This document shows, piece by piece, positions 52,041-62,232 of a DNA stretch of 64,000 nucleotides; within the stretch, counting starts at the first letter, position 1; each line of letters opens with the position of its first letter. Position numbers and translations under genes: made by a program. Origin of the DNA: Maribacter sp. MJ134. Its GTDB lineage: Bacteria; Bacteroidota; Bacteroidia; Flavobacteriales; Flavobacteriaceae. The DNA lies in NCBI RefSeq assembly GCF_003970695.1, contig NZ_CP034570.1, positions 3,844,001 to 3,908,000 of the forward strand, in the 5' to 3' direction. A model generated the notes under the pieces. It was not told where the DNA came from. It saw only the letters and a program-made list of their open reading frames with translations, and made no database searches.

Positions 52041-54659
52041 ATGAATTCCAAGGATATACGAAAGCAATTTTTAAACTTTTTTGAAAGCAAAAAGCACAAG
52101 ATCGTGGCTTCTGCTCCAATGGTCATAAAGGATGACCCAACCCTGCTTTTTACGAATGCCGGAATGAATCAGTTCAAGGAGTATTTTTTAGGGATTTCCA
52201 TACCCAAAAATGCACGCGTGGCAGATACGCAAAAGTGCCTTAGGGTAAGTGGCAAGCATAACGATTTGGAAGAGGTTGGCAAGGACACCTATCACCACAC
52301 CATGTTCGAGATGTTGGGTAACTGGAGTTTTGGCGATTATTTTAAGGAAGAAGCCATTAACTGGGCTTGGGAATTGCTGACCGACGTGCTGAAAATTGAC
52401 AAGGACAGTTTATACGTTTCTGTTTTTGAAGGTAGTGATGATGCCGATAATTTGGAGAAGGATAACGAGGCCTTTGATTTATGGAAAGCAATCGTTCCCG
52501 AGGACCGTATTATCATGGGCAACAAGAAGGATAACTTCTGGGAGATGGGCGATCAAGGTCCTTGCGGTCCTTGTTCTGAAATTCATGTAGATATACGTTC
52601 CAAAGAGGAAAAGGCTAAAGTTCCCGGAGCAAGTTTGGTCAACGCCGATCATCCCTTGGTGGTAGAAATATGGAACTTGGTCTTTATGCAGTACAATCGT
52701 AAGGCGGACGGTACCTTAGAAAACCTGCCTGCCAAACACGTAGATACCGGAATGGGTTTTGAACGTCTGTGTATGGTGCTTCAGAACGTAAAATCTAACT
52801 ACGATACCGATGTTTTTACGCCGTTGATTAGAGAGATAGAGACCATTGCGGATGCCGATTACGGTAAGGATGAAGAAATAGATATCGCCATCAGGGTTAT
52901 TGCGGACCATATTAGGGCGGTGGCATTTTCTATTGCAGATGGCCAATTGCCGAGCAATACGGGCGCTGGTTATGTTATTCGTCGTATTCTAAGGCGTGCA
53001 GTGCGGTATGGTTTTACCTTCCTGGGAACCAAAGAGCCCTTTATGTACCGCTTGGTCAATGTGCTTACCCAAAGCATGGGAGATGCGTTTCCCGAGCTTA
53101 AGGAACAAAAGCAGTTAATACAGAATGTTATCAAAGAAGAAGAACATTCCTTTTTGAAAACGCTGGACCAAGGATTAGTACTCTTGGATTCCATTATCGC
53201 CAATTCAAAAGATAAAAAAGTGGACGGAGCTAAAGCATTTGAGCTGTACGATACTTTTGGATTTCCCATAGATTTAACGGCCTTGATCCTCAATGAAAAG
53301 GGTTACGAATTGGACGAAGCTGGATTTGATGCGGCCATGCAAAAGCAAAAGAGGCGTTCTAAATCGGCATCAGAAATTTCCAAACAAGATTGGGAGGTAT
53401 TGGCGATTGATACGGAACAGGAATTTGTAGGCTATGACCTGTTAGAGGCGGATGTGAAAATTGTGAAGTATCGCAAGATTACATCTAAGAAAGAAGGGGT
53501 TCAGTATCAACTGGTCTTTAATTTGACCCCTTTCTATGCAGAAGGTGGCGGTCAAGTAGGGGACAAGGGCTACTTAGAGCCAGCTGATGGTGATGTGGTC
53601 TATATCATCGATACTAAAAGAGAGAATAACGAAATAGTACATTTTACCAAAAACCTTCCGAAAAAATTGGATGGTAGTTTTAAGGCCGTGGTAGATATAA
53701 AGCAACGTCAAAGAACAGAAGCGAACCATACGGCAACGCATTTACTGCATCAGGCTTTGCGAGAAATTTTAGGAACCCATGTAGAACAAAAAGGTTCTGC
53801 GGTACACTCTAAATACTTACGTTTCGATTTTTCACATTTTTCCAAACTTAGCGTAGAAGAATTACGCCAAGTAGAGGATTTTGTAAATGCCCGTATCGAG
53901 GGGCAATTGCCCTTGCAAGAGCAGCGCAACATTCCTATGAAAGAAGCTTTGGAATCCGGAGCTATGGCCTTGTTCGGAGAAAAATATGGAGATACGGTAA
54001 GGACCATAAAATTTGGGCAGTCCGTAGAGTTATGCGGTGGAACCCATGTAAAGAACACCAGTGAAATATGGCATTTCAAGATAAAATCGGAAAGTGCCGT
54101 TGCGGCAGGTATCAGAAGAATTGAAGCGATAACTAGTGACGCGGTAAAGGATTTTTATTTTGAAAATAACCGCTCGCTTTATGAGATAAAGGATGCGTTG
54201 GGCAATGCTCAAGACCCTGTAAAAGCGGTAAGCAGTCTGCAGGAAGAAAATGCGGATTTGAGGAAACAGGTAGCACAACTGCTCAAAGAAAAAGCCAAGA
54301 ACTTAAAAGGAGCATTGGCGCAGGAATTAGAGACAGTAAATGGGGTTCGGTTCTTGGCCAAGAAAATAGATTTAGATGCCGCAGGAATTAAGGACCTTTG
54401 CTTTGAAATGGGGCAGAATCAAGATGATCTGTTCTTGCTTTTTGGTACGGAACAGAACGGTAAAGCCTTGTTATCCTGTTATATTTCAAAGGAAGTGGTT
54501 GCATCCAAAAATTTGAATGCCGGTACCATAGTCCGCGAGCTAGGGAAATTTATTCAGGGCGGAGGCGGTGGTCAGCCTTTCTTTGCAACGGCAGGGGGTA
54601 AAAACCCGAACGGTATAGCTGAGGCCTTGGAAAAGGCAAAAGGATATTTAGCCCCGTAA
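52041..54659 (+). CDS. alaS: Alanine--tRNA ligase
   Basis: 872 residues. Class II synthetase: catalytic motifs [50 protein letters not shown], then GQGxC-type [13 protein letters not shown]. Editing domain with zinc ligands HTATHLLH and CGGTHV (SVELCGGTH), and the C-terminal oligomerisation C-Ala domain with [19 protein letters not shown]. Full length. Single gene, divergent from the M23 gene. Confidence 0.98.
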   Translation: MNSKDIRKQFLNFFESKKHKIVASAPMVIKDDPTLLFTNAGMNQFKEYFLGISIPKNARVADTQKCLRVSGKHNDLEEVGKDTYHHTMFEMLGNWSFGDYFKEEAINWAWELLTDVLKIDKDSLYVSVFEGSDDADNLEKDNEAFDLWKAIVPEDRIIMGNKKDNFWEMGDQGPCGPCSEIHVDIRSKEEKAKVPGASLVNADHPLVVEIWNLVFMQYNRKADGTLENLPAKHVDTGMGFERLCMVLQNVKSNYDTDVFTPLIREIETIADADYGKDEEIDIAIRVIADHIRAVAFSIADGQLPSNTGAGYVIRRILRRAVRYGFTFLGTKEPFMYRLVNVLTQSMGDAFPELKEQKQLIQNVIKEEEHSFLKTLDQGLVLLDSIIANSKDKKVDGAKAFELYDTFGFPIDLTALILNEKGYELDEAGFDAAMQKQKRRSKSASEISKQDWEVLAIDTEQEFVGYDLLEADVKIVKYRKITSKKEGVQYQLVFNLTPFYAEGGGQVGDKGYLEPADGDVVYIIDTKRENNEIVHFTKNLPKKLDGSFKAVVDIKQRQRTEANHTATHLLHQALREILGTHVEQKGSAVHSKYLRFDFSHFSKLSVEELRQVEDFVNARIEGQLPLQEQRNIPMKEALESGAMALFGEKYGDTVRTIKFGQSVELCGGTHVKNTSEIWHFKIKSESAVAAGIRRIEAITSDAVKDFYFENNRSLYEIKDALGNAQDPVKAVSSLQEENADLRKQVAQLLKEKAKNLKGALAQELETVNGVRFLAKKIDLDAAGIKDLCFEMGQNQDDLFLLFGTEQNGKALLSCYISKEVVASKNLNAGTIVRELGKFIQGGGGGQPFFATAGGKNPNGIAEALEKAKGYLAP

Positions 54660-54716
54660 TCCCCAAAGGGGGAATCTTAAGCATTACGTAAAGCAAAACG
54701 CAATATACTAGATAAC

Positions 54717-55679
54717 ATGAACCTCCAAACCCAGATTTCTTTTCGGAAAGCCGACAAGCAAATAGACTACGCTAGTGAGTTAATGCTCTTAGGCTCGTGT
54801 TTCTCGGAACATATTGGGGCAAAGTTGGATTACTTTAAATTCCGGACACTACAAAACCCCTTTGGCATCCTTTTTCATCCGTTGGCCATAGAAAATTTGA
54901 TTACAAGGGCCATTCAAAAGCGAGGGTATACGCCGGAAGACCTTTTTTATCATAATGAGCGTTGGCATTGTTTTGATGCCCACTCCAATACGAGCAATCT
55001 TTCCAAGGAAAAAGTTTTGGAAGGCCTAAATGGGCAGTTACGGAAAACAGAACAACTTTTGTCTAAGGCAAGCCATATCATCATCACGCTGGGTACGGGG
55101 TGGACCTACCAAAAAAGGGAAACAGGTGTAACGGTGGCCAATTGTCACAAAATACCCCAAAAAGAATTTAAAAAACAGTTGCTGACCGTTGATGAAATCA
55201 CGGCTAGTCTGCAACGGACAATACAACAAATTAGAACCGTTAACAAAAACGCAGAACTCGTTTTCACTATTTCCCCAGTACGTCATCTTAAGGACGGTTT
55301 TGTAGAAAATCAACGAAGTAAGGCGCATCTGATTGCAGCAGTGCACGACATCGTAAACGCTTATGCTGATGGAGAAAAAAGCAGGGTTGCCTATTTTGAA
55401 AGCTATGAATTGATGATGGACGAGCTGCGCGATTATCGTTTTTATAAAGCGGATATGATTCATCCAAATACCTTAGCTATTGATTATATCTGGGAAAAAT
55501 TTTCCGAGGTGTGGGTCTCAGATGATGCACAGGTTACCATGGAACTGGTGGAAGAAATACAAAGAGGATTGGATCATAGACCTTTTAATCCAAATTCGGA
55601 ACAACATCAAAAATTTCGAGAGTCGCTCAAGGAGAAAATCTCGTATATTAAAAAAGAACATCCTGCTATGACTTTCTAA
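54717..55679 (+). CDS. GSCFA-domain protein
   Basis: 320 residues. The N-terminal ELMLLGSCFSEHIGAKL motif gives the family its name; an SGNH-hydrolase-like fold is suggested by HPNTLAIDYIW near the C-terminus (Asp-x-x-His dyad DMIHPN) and by ILFHPLAIENLI. Function is not established; family members are cytoplasmic. Follows alaS by 57 bases on the same strand, a common order in Flavobacteriia. Confidence 0.92.
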   Translation: MNLQTQISFRKADKQIDYASELMLLGSCFSEHIGAKLDYFKFRTLQNPFGILFHPLAIENLITRAIQKRGYTPEDLFYHNERWHCFDAHSNTSNLSKEKVLEGLNGQLRKTEQLLSKASHIIITLGTGWTYQKRETGVTVANCHKIPQKEFKKQLLTVDEITASLQRTIQQIRTVNKNAELVFTISPVRHLKDGFVENQRSKAHLIAAVHDIVNAYADGEKSRVAYFESYELMMDELRDYRFYKADMIHPNTLAIDYIWEKFSEVWVSDDAQVTMELVEEIQRGLDHRPFNPNSEQHQKFRESLKEKISYIKKEHPAMTF

Positions 55680-55734
55680 TAGGGGGTTAGCGTTACCGTC
55701 TTTATGGGCAAAATATTTGTTTAAAGCGTATTAT

Positions 55735-56349
55735 ATGAAAAGAATTTTAATAGGAGCAGTAGTTACACTGGCCATAGTTTTGGTATTTCGTTCCTGTGCG
55801 AAGGAAAAGGAATCTGAAGCAATCCTTAAGGAAAATTCCATGCTCATTCAAGAACAAATAGCTAACGTTTCCAAGCTTATTGTTACGGAAGGTCATTTTG
55901 CGGAAGTCTATAATTACAAGGATTCCAAAGAACTCTTTGGACCCTTGTTGACTGCGGATAAAAAAGCATTGGTGGTCGTTAACGCCGCGGTAACCATCGC
56001 CTATGATTTATCAGAAATTAAGTTTACCTTGGATGCAGATAAGCGCACGCTTCGTATTGACCAAATTCCCGAACCTGAAATTAGCTTAAACCCGGATTTT
56101 GAGTATTATGATGTCACTGCGGACTATCTCAACCCCTTTGAAGCTGATGACTACAATACTATTAAGAATAACGTAAAAGCATCCTTGATGAAAAAAGTAG
56201 CGGCATCTACGTTGAGAACGAATGCCCGGGACAGGTTGTTGAGCGAGCTTCAACAATTTTATGTATTGACCAATAGCTTGGGTTGGACTCTGACCTATCA
56301 GGATAAGGAAATTGAGGAAAACTTTAATCCATTCCTCTTAAAAAACTAA
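55735..56349 (+). CDS. DUF4230 membrane-anchored protein
   Basis: 204 residues from the ATG at 55735 (MKRILIGAVVTLAIVLVFRSC), which starts at the TM anchor; the frame opens at 55717 with a further ATG. The mature part shows the DUF4230 pattern: NVSKLIVTEGHFAEVYNYKD, ADKKALVVVNAAVTIAYDLSEIKFTLDADKRTLRIDQIPEPEI, and the C-terminal NARDRLLSELQQFYVLTNSLGWTL. Function unknown. Same strand as GSCFA, 55 bases apart. Confidence 0.88.
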   Translation: MKRILIGAVVTLAIVLVFRSCAKEKESEAILKENSMLIQEQIANVSKLIVTEGHFAEVYNYKDSKELFGPLLTADKKALVVVNAAVTIAYDLSEIKFTLDADKRTLRIDQIPEPEISLNPDFEYYDVTADYLNPFEADDYNTIKNNVKASLMKKVAASTLRTNARDRLLSELQQFYVLTNSLGWTLTYQDKEIEENFNPFLLKN

Positions 56350-56426
56350 ATTTTTAATAGTTAAAATATTAAAAAACAATTAGTTATGCTGTATATTGGT
56401 GTTCTACCACTTAAAAGAGCATCAAA

Positions 56427-57065
56427 ATGAAACAGAGCAGACCATTGAATTATAGAAGAAATTTTTTGAAGACAACCGGCATTTTAGGTGCGGGATTATT
56501 ATTACCCAATATATCTTTAGCGGAAACAACAACTTTTTAGAACGGCAATTTACACCAGTTCGGAAAACGTGAGGGGTACACGGATCAAATAAGTATTCTT
56601 ATTTCAATGATGGACTGGATGCGTTCAACCGTTCTGCGTTCCGTGGATGGAATTACGCAGAAAGAACTAGATTTTTTATTGGACGAGGAGTCCAATTCTA
56701 TTGGTGCTATGCTAATGCATCTTGCTGCCACGGAGCGTTTTTATCAAATTCACAAGTTCGATGAAAGGGAATGGGGAGACTTTGATAGAAAAGATACTGA
56801 TATCTGGAACGTTGGAAGCCGTTTGGGAGATGCCGCAAGGAAGGAATTAAAGGGAAAGCTACTTTCCTTTTATACTGATCACCTTACCGAGGTGAGGGAA
56901 AATACGAAAACCATGCTCAAAACCAAGGGCGACGATTGGCTTTATACGGAGACGGACTTCTTTGGAGGACAACCCACTAACAACTATTGCAAATGGTTTC
57001 ATGTTGTGGAACATGAGTCTAATCACAACGGTCAAATAAAATATATAAAGAGCAGGGTGGTTTAA
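56427..57065 (+). pseudogene. Tat-exported DinB-family protein, interrupted by an in-frame amber codon
   Basis: ATG at 56427 opens a frame with a twin-arginine signal (LNYRRNFLKTTGILGAGLLLP) that meets a TAG at 56538-56540 after 37 residues. The same frame then continues without interruption (FGKREGYTDQISILISMMDWMR) into a DinB four-helix domain with metal-site residues in SNSIGAMLMHLAATERFYQ and FHVVEHESNHNGQIKYIKS, to TAA at 57063. An internal ATG at 56607 gives a 152-residue protein that lacks the signal. One base change would restore a single protein, so this is a recent pseudogene, a sequencing error, or a gene read through or restarted. It converges with phhA, overlapping it by 4 bases. 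Confidence 0.75.
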
Positions 57066-58810
57066 GTGGTTTTTACGGGTTCTACAAGATTTAAGCCATC
57101 ATCGATGAGGTGTCCCAAGCTAGGATTGTCCTGTTTCACTTTTTCTAGGTGATGCTTTATCTCCGTGGCAAAACCGGTATCTCCGTTGGTAATCGCCAGT
57201 TCGTAAAGTTCTACAGATAACAGCCAGTCCTTAGGAAAGTTTTGTTGTACTTCTTTAAACACTTTATTTCTGGAAATAGTAGTGTTTTTACCTTCCCTAA
57301 AATCCCTGATTTGTTGGTAATATCCTTCCAATTCACTTTCATTGGCGCTCTTTTTATCTGAAAGTGTTTTACTGAGTTCGTGGTCCAGAAGGTCAAAACT
57401 CTTCAGGTCGGCAGGCCCGTTAAAAGCCGATACTATACGCTCTCCAATGGCCATGTTGTATAGTTCTTCGTCAGATTTAAATAATACTTTGCCGTGGTGG
57501 CTTACGGTACAGTTTTCGAAAGTGATTAGAATTATTTGTCCCTGTAGGTTTCTAGTACCGGTAATAATCTTTCCGCTTACGTTGATACCGCCTACAAAAT
57601 CCAAGGAAACATGCTCGCCCTCGTAGATTTTATAAGCCTTTAAATCCCTGGGGCTCATTTCTTCTATAGGAATATTGATACCCTTTAACCTGCCTATGGG
57701 CGAACCAAAACCTGTCACGTGTTGATTGGTATCCTGGCCTACCAGTTCTTTTTCTCTGAAGGCCAAGGCCGATTTTCCTTTCGTCTGAAAATAGATGGGT
57801 GCTCCGTTATGGGCGATGACATTATCGAAATTTCCGGAAATCTGGAGCCCGGTACTCAGCTCGATAGTACCTAATTCTTTGGAGTCAATAAGTTTTTTAA
57901 TTCCGCTAAGTCCGCCCGTGCGCAAGGCCATGGTATTCGCGAAATCTTCAAGCACCTGGCTTAGAAAAGCGAAATCCGGAGTTACGAATAGTTGAGGTTG
58001 CGGTTTGGTAATATCAAAAGGGGTGTGGGCAGCTTCAATGGAATAGGGTATTTTCTTTACTTCATCCGTCATGCACCAAGCACTTTCCCCTATTGAGGAT
58101 AAAAGGCCCGCCCCGTAAATTTTAGGATTTTCAACGGTACCTATTAACCCGTATTCTACGGTCCACCAATGTAGGTTTCGTATAAGGGCCATTTCGCTGG
58201 GCACTCCCATATGCTTCTGTAATTCTTCGATATGTTTTTCGGCTTTTTGTATTTCTGATGGCGTTGTACCCTGAGCTTCCTTTATAATGGATAAATGACG
58301 CACTGCTTCGTAGAGTTCAAAATCCTTTGCGCTAGAGACCGCTTTACAGCCAATTTCACCAAAACGTCTTAGATATTCAGCATACTCGGGATTGGCGATA
58401 ATGGGAGCATGGCCGGCACCTTCATGAATAATATCGGGTGCGGGCGTGTATTCAATATGCGCCAACTGGCGAATATCCGATGCGATGACCAAAACGTTAT
58501 AAGCTTGGAATTCCATAAATGCCGCTGGAGGAATAAATCCGTCCACGGCAACGGCCGCCCATCCTAAATCTTTTAGTATACGGTTCATGCCATACATATT
58601 TGGGATATGGTCAACGGCGATACCGGTTTTTCGCAAACCATCTAGATAAGAACCATGCGCTACCTGGCTAAGGTAATCTACGTTTTTGCGCATAACATAA
58701 CGCCATACCGCTTGGTTTATAGCAGTGTACTCCTCGTAATTTTGAGGCTTTATATACTGCTTCAGATGTTTGGGAAGCTTGTCTAGAATAGGATTGCTTT
58801 CGTAGGTCAT
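57062..58810 (-). CDS. phhA: Aromatic amino acid hydroxylase (phenylalanine 4-monooxygenase, long form)
   Basis: 582 residues. Iron, pterin-dependent hydroxylase that makes tyrosine from phenylalanine (tryptophan is a possible substrate in some members). Catalytic domain about 1-330 with iron ligands His129 and His134 (IIHEGAGHAP) and Glu219 (HWWTVEYGL). Standard bacterial enzymes are about 270 residues; this one has a C-terminal extension of about 250 residues of unknown fold, as in other Bacteroidetes. Upstream gene is DUF3291 (2 bases), and an Lrp regulator diverges. Feeds the HPPD/HmgA/FAH pathway at 34-38 kb. Confidence 0.93.
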   Translation of the reverse strand: MTYESNPILDKLPKHLKQYIKPQNYEEYTAINQAVWRYVMRKNVDYLSQVAHGSYLDGLRKTGIAVDHIPNMYGMNRILKDLGWAAVAVDGFIPPAAFMEFQAYNVLVIASDIRQLAHIEYTPAPDIIHEGAGHAPIIANPEYAEYLRRFGEIGCKAVSSAKDFELYEAVRHLSIIKEAQGTTPSEIQKAEKHIEELQKHMGVPSEMALIRNLHWWTVEYGLIGTVENPKIYGAGLLSSIGESAWCMTDEVKKIPYSIEAAHTPFDITKPQPQLFVTPDFAFLSQVLEDFANTMALRTGGLSGIKKLIDSKELGTIELSTGLQISGNFDNVIAHNGAPIYFQTKGKSALAFREKELVGQDTNQHVTGFGSPIGRLKGINIPIEEMSPRDLKAYKIYEGEHVSLDFVGGINVSGKIITGTRNLQGQIILITFENCTVSHHGKVLFKSDEELYNMAIGERIVSAFNGPADLKSFDLLDHELSKTLSDKKSANESELEGYYQQIRDFREGKNTTISRNKVFKEVQQNFPKDWLLSVELYELAITNGDTGFATEIKHHLEKVKQDNPSLGHLIDDGLNLVEPVKTT

Positions 58811-58812
58811 CG

Positions 58813-59280
58813 TTAGTGTGTTTTAATAGGGTTTCCCTCCGCATCGTACAAGGAGCGCATTGAAAATACCTCGGGAGAATCTCCCTGTAATTGGTGAAGT
58901 TCTAATTTTTCTTTGGTAGTGGTTAACGTTGGTGTATCACCTGCTTTTATCCACCATAATATAAATTGTGATGGTTTGGAAAGGTCAAACCACTTCTTTT
59001 TATGCTTCAAAAAATAACTGTGCACAGAGCCGTAAACGAAGCCTTTAAAAGATTCCATATCTTCCCAGACACTTATGTTTATGGCCATCATTTCATCTTG
59101 AAAGGGTGACTCTAGATAAGAGGCAGAGCGACCTTCCTCGTCTTTTAAACGCCAAACAAAGCCTTTGCTTTCCTCCGCAAATTTATTCACCGGCTCCAAG
59201 AAGTCTACAAACTCCTTCATCGTTGGATGACTTAAAGGAGCTCTGAAACGAGCTATGTTGGCCTGAGCAAGATGATACAT
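58813..59280 (-). CDS. DUF3291 protein (antibiotic biosynthesis monooxygenase-like fold)
   Basis: 155 residues. HLAQANIARFRAPLSHPTMKEFVDFLEPVNKFAEESKGFVWRL, YLESPFQDEMMAINISVWEDMESFKGFVYGSVHSYFLKHKKKWF and FILWWIKAGDTPTL are the DUF3291 pattern, a ferredoxin-like alpha/beta fold. Two bases before phhA on the same strand, so co-transcribed; it may help aromatic acid metabolism, but this is inference. Confidence 0.88.
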   Translation of the reverse strand: MYHLAQANIARFRAPLSHPTMKEFVDFLEPVNKFAEESKGFVWRLKDEEGRSASYLESPFQDEMMAINISVWEDMESFKGFVYGSVHSYFLKHKKKWFDLSKPSQFILWWIKAGDTPTLTTTKEKLELHQLQGDSPEVFSMRSLYDAEGNPIKTH

Positions 59281-59349
59281 AAAAACGGTTTTCTAATAAA
59301 GATATTTATTTTGGTTATTATTGTATATATATTATAATTTTTTAGAGAT

Positions 59350-59381
59350 ATTTCCTTTAATAGTATTTATAAAAAGGAAAT
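59350..59381. promoter_or_regulatory. Inverted repeat in the phhA/lrp intergenic region
   Basis: ATTTCCTTT (59350-59358) and AAAGGAAAT (59373-59381), arms 14 bases apart, in an AT-rich divergent region. Candidate operator for the neighbouring Lrp protein. Confidence 0.4.
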
Positions 59382-59425
59382 AGTATAGAATTTAAAGGTT
59401 TTTGAACGAATTAAAAGGAACTTGT

Positions 59426-59893
59426 ATGTTAGAGAAATTGGATGCTATTGACCGCGGAATTTTAAAAATCCTGGAAAAGGATGCAAAGACGGTCGCAAAG
59501 TCCATAGCAGAGCAGTTGGGTCTCACCAAAACACCCGTTTATGAACGTATCAAAAGGTTAGAAAAGGAAGGTTATATTAAGAATTATGTAGCTGTTTTGG
59601 ATACGGATAAAATTGAACGAAGTATAACCGTGTTCAGTTTTGTGTCCCTCGAAGCTCAAAAAGGCAGTTTAATGGACGATTTTCTGGAAAAAGTAAAGCA
59701 ATTCAACGAAGTCTCCGAGTGTTATGTTGTAGGAGGGGAGTTCGATTTTTTGTTGAAGGTAACCGTAAAAAATTTGGATGCCTATTATGATTTTGCGAAA
59801 TCAAAGATTGCAACCTTACCGAACATAGGTGCGGTAAAAAGTGCCTTTGTACTCAATGAGGCTAAAAATCAGCAATATTTTCCTTTGTTGTAA
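59426..59893 (+). CDS. Lrp/AsnC-family transcriptional regulator
   Basis: 155 residues from the ATG at 59426 (MLEKLDAIDRGILKILEKDAKT); an upstream TTG at 59402 was rejected as it lies outside the conserved start. HTH: SIAEQLGLTKTPVYERIKRLEKEGYIKNYVAVLD; RAM ligand domain (about 65-150) with ECYVVGGEFDFLLKVTV. Divergent from DUF3291-phhA, so it probably regulates these genes in response to an amino acid (phenylalanine is plausible). Followed by a strong terminator. Confidence 0.93.
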   Translation: MLEKLDAIDRGILKILEKDAKTVAKSIAEQLGLTKTPVYERIKRLEKEGYIKNYVAVLDTDKIERSITVFSFVSLEAQKGSLMDDFLEKVKQFNEVSECYVVGGEFDFLLKVTVKNLDAYYDFAKSKIATLPNIGAVKSAFVLNEAKNQQYFPLL

Positions 59894-59899
59894 ATATAT

Positions 59900-59938
59900 A
59901 AAAAGCCTGCATAGTACAATGTACCGTGCAGGCTTTTT
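59900..59938. terminator. Bidirectional terminator
   Basis: AAAAAGCCTGCA (59900-59911) / TGCAGGCTTTTT (59927-59938), a 12-bp stem whose loop contains a second small GTAC stem. Ends lrp and the converging DUF4136 gene. Confidence 0.9.
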
Positions 59939-59954
59939 GAAAAGTATGTTTCTC

Positions 59955-60548
59955 TTATTTGGATACTAGCGCATCAGGTGGGTATTGTTCCAAAATCTGT
60001 GCTACAAATTGTTGAATACGTTGTTCTTTCTTTTGAATGTTCTTGGTGTTGGCGAGTGTTCCTTCTCCCTTTCCTTGCCACACCAGTTCCTTACTCTTGG
60101 TATCGATAAGGTCAATGTAAAGCGATCCTTCGGTTGAAGTACTTACAAGGTTACCACCTCCCCAGCCCCAGCCGAGTCCAGGTCCCCATCCGAGACCTCC
60201 CCAGCCCCAGCCCCATCCGCCGAAACCTCCCCAGCCTCCCCAGCCGAAGTTGTTATTGTAGACATCAACTCTTTCTTGTTCTTTGGTAAAAATACTCACG
60301 AGTATGTCCGGATTTTCGGATTTTACGAAACCTCTAGAAGCCATTTCCGTTTCTATAGCTCTAAGAATCCTTTTTTTATCCAAGTCGGATATTTGCGCCT
60401 TATCAATACCCGTTTTATAAAAGGCATATGATTTATAGCCGTTAAAATCAGCCTTCTGGTCATAATCGGATAGCACACGAACTGAAGAACAGGAGCTTAA
60501 GAACAGCAGGGCAAGGATTGGTAGCGCTAGTAATTTTAATTTATTCAT
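59955..60548 (-). CDS. DUF4136 lipoprotein with Gly/Trp-rich insert
   Basis: 197 residues. Lipoprotein signal MNKLKLLALPILALLFLSSC (lipobox LSSC). DUF4136 pattern: VRVLSDYDQKADFNGYKSYAFYKTG, KKRILRAIETEMASRGFVKSENPDILVSIFTK, and GSLYIDLIDTKSKELVWQGKGEGTL. A Gly/Trp-rich loop of about 30 residues sits in the middle. Outer-membrane-associated; function unknown. Confidence 0.9.
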   Translation of the reverse strand: MNKLKLLALPILALLFLSSCSSVRVLSDYDQKADFNGYKSYAFYKTGIDKAQISDLDKKRILRAIETEMASRGFVKSENPDILVSIFTKEQERVDVYNNNFGWGGWGGFGGWGWGWGGLGWGPGLGWGWGGGNLVSTSTEGSLYIDLIDTKSKELVWQGKGEGTLANTKNIQKKEQRIQQFVAQILEQYPPDALVSK

Positions 60549-60624
60549 AACAATATCTTTTAAGTTTACGGACTTTTTCTTGTTTATTTAAGCTTCAAAA
60601 ATCATGCCGAACATAGCTTATTCG

Positions 60625-60813
<189 letters not shown>

Positions 60814-60984
60814 TTAAAGAATTTCTGTTGATAACCATTTTTACAAGCCTTGGAAAACACTAGTTTTATTATGGATATCAAGCTATTTTACCCTTTATCG
60901 GTTTTGTTGGCAAGAAAACAATTAAGTTAACGTAGACTCCCTTGTAAGAATTATCTTTGTTTAGCATCAATTCCTAGTGCAACA

Positions 60985-61314
60985 ATGATTTTAGTTTTTA
61001 AACATTTTTTTTATAAAAACTATGTGGGCCTTTCCCTCTGGCCATTTATATTCTTGAAAAGTAATTCCTTAAAAGAGGATGCTGTTCTTATAAATCATGA
61101 GAAAATACATTTAAGGCAACAGCAAGAATTACTGTTACTTCCTTTCTATATTTTATATATGACGGAATGGCTTTTACGTTCTTTACTGTACTTGGATACG
61201 TATCGTGCCTATCAGAATATAAGCTTTGAAAGAGAGGCCTATGCGAATGAAAATCAATTGAACTATTTAACGCAACGCAAACCGTTTAGCTTTATTAAAT
61301 ACCTTTGTCACTGA
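60985..61314 (+). CDS. Small membrane protein with HEXXH motif
   Basis: 109 residues. HEKIHLRQQQELLLLPFYILYMTEW has an HExxH zinc-protease motif followed by a hydrophobic helix, and a downstream REAYANENQ Glu could be a third ligand, as in M48/M56-type gluzincins but much shorter. Two or three hydrophobic stretches. This conserved type is seen in Bacteroidetes before the PLP deaminase gene. Whether it is an active protease is unknown. 12 bases before the next gene. Confidence 0.7.
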   Translation: MILVFKHFFYKNYVGLSLWPFIFLKSNSLKEDAVLINHEKIHLRQQQELLLLPFYILYMTEWLLRSLLYLDTYRAYQNISFEREAYANENQLNYLTQRKPFSFIKYLCH

Positions 61315-61326
61315 AAGTAAGTTTAA

Positions 61327-62232
61327 TTGCAGTCCAAAAATAGTTACCTAGACCTTCCAGTTTTAAAAGAAAAAGAAATTACACTGGCTCTAAAGCGAGA
61401 GGATTTGCTGCATCCATTGATTTCTGGAAATAAATACCGAAAATTAAAATATAATCTCCAAGAGGCTCAAAATCTACACCTACGGACTTTAATCACCTTT
61501 GGAGGGGCGTATTCTAATCATATTGCCGCTTTGTCCTATGCCGGAATGGAAAAGGGTCTTGCGACGGTAGGGATTATCCGAGGAGAGGAATTAATGGATA
61601 AATGGCAAGATAACCCGACATTGGCCATGGCGCATCAGAACGGTATGGTCCTTAAATTTATTTCTAGGGCAGCTTATAGGAAAAAAACCGATTTGGACTT
61701 TCTCCTAACACTTGAAGAGGAGTATGGCCCTTTTTACCTAGTTCCCGAGGGAGGCACTAATTCTTTGGCGATAAAAGGCTGTGAGGAGATTTTGACCCAG
61801 GCCGACGAAGATTTTGATATGGTCTGTACTTGCGTGGGGACAGGTGGTACAATGGCCGGCCTGATAAATTCCTCACGACCGTATCAACAAGTTATGGGGT
61901 TTGCAGCGTTGAAAGGGGAATTCTTAGAAGAGGAGATTACCAAAATGACTACCGAAAAGCACTGGAAACTGATATCCGATTATCATTTTAACGGATACGG
62001 TAAGGTTACTGGCGAACTGGTACATTTTATCAATAAATTCAAACGAACAACAGGTATACCTTTAGACCCCGTCTATACGGGAAAAATGCTCTATGGGTTG
62101 TTGGATATGATTAAGAATGATAATTTTGCAAAAGGAACCAAGATATTGGCCATTCATACAGGAGGGCTTCAGGGTATTGCGGGAATGAACCTTAGGCTGA
62201 AAAAGAAAAAATTACCTTTGCTACATATATGA
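61327..62232 (+). CDS. PLP-dependent ACC deaminase/D-cysteine desulfhydrase-like protein
   Basis: 301 residues, fold-type II PLP enzyme. Start is a TTG at 61327 (MQSKNSYLDLPVLKEK). PLP Lys in HPLISGNKYRKLKYNL, then FGGAYSNHIAALSYAG, VPEGGTNSLAIKGCEEIL, CTCVGTGGTMAGLI (PLP phosphate loop) and LAIHTGGLQGIAG. Members deaminate 1-aminocyclopropane-1-carboxylate or desulfurise D-cysteine; the shorter Bacteroidetes form is not characterised. Stop overlaps the next start by 4 bases. Confidence 0.88.
   Translation: MQSKNSYLDLPVLKEKEITLALKREDLLHPLISGNKYRKLKYNLQEAQNLHLRTLITFGGAYSNHIAALSYAGMEKGLATVGIIRGEELMDKWQDNPTLAMAHQNGMVLKFISRAAYRKKTDLDFLLTLEEEYGPFYLVPEGGTNSLAIKGCEEILTQADEDFDMVCTCVGTGGTMAGLINSSRPYQQVMGFAALKGEFLEEEITKMTTEKHWKLISDYHFNGYGKVTGELVHFINKFKRTTGIPLDPVYTGKMLYGLLDMIKNDNFAKGTKILAIHTGGLQGIAGMNLRLKKKKLPLLHI

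Noticed and set aside
54660..54680. CCCC-AAA-GGGG hairpin after alaS as terminator
   Set aside because: Short stem and no T run.
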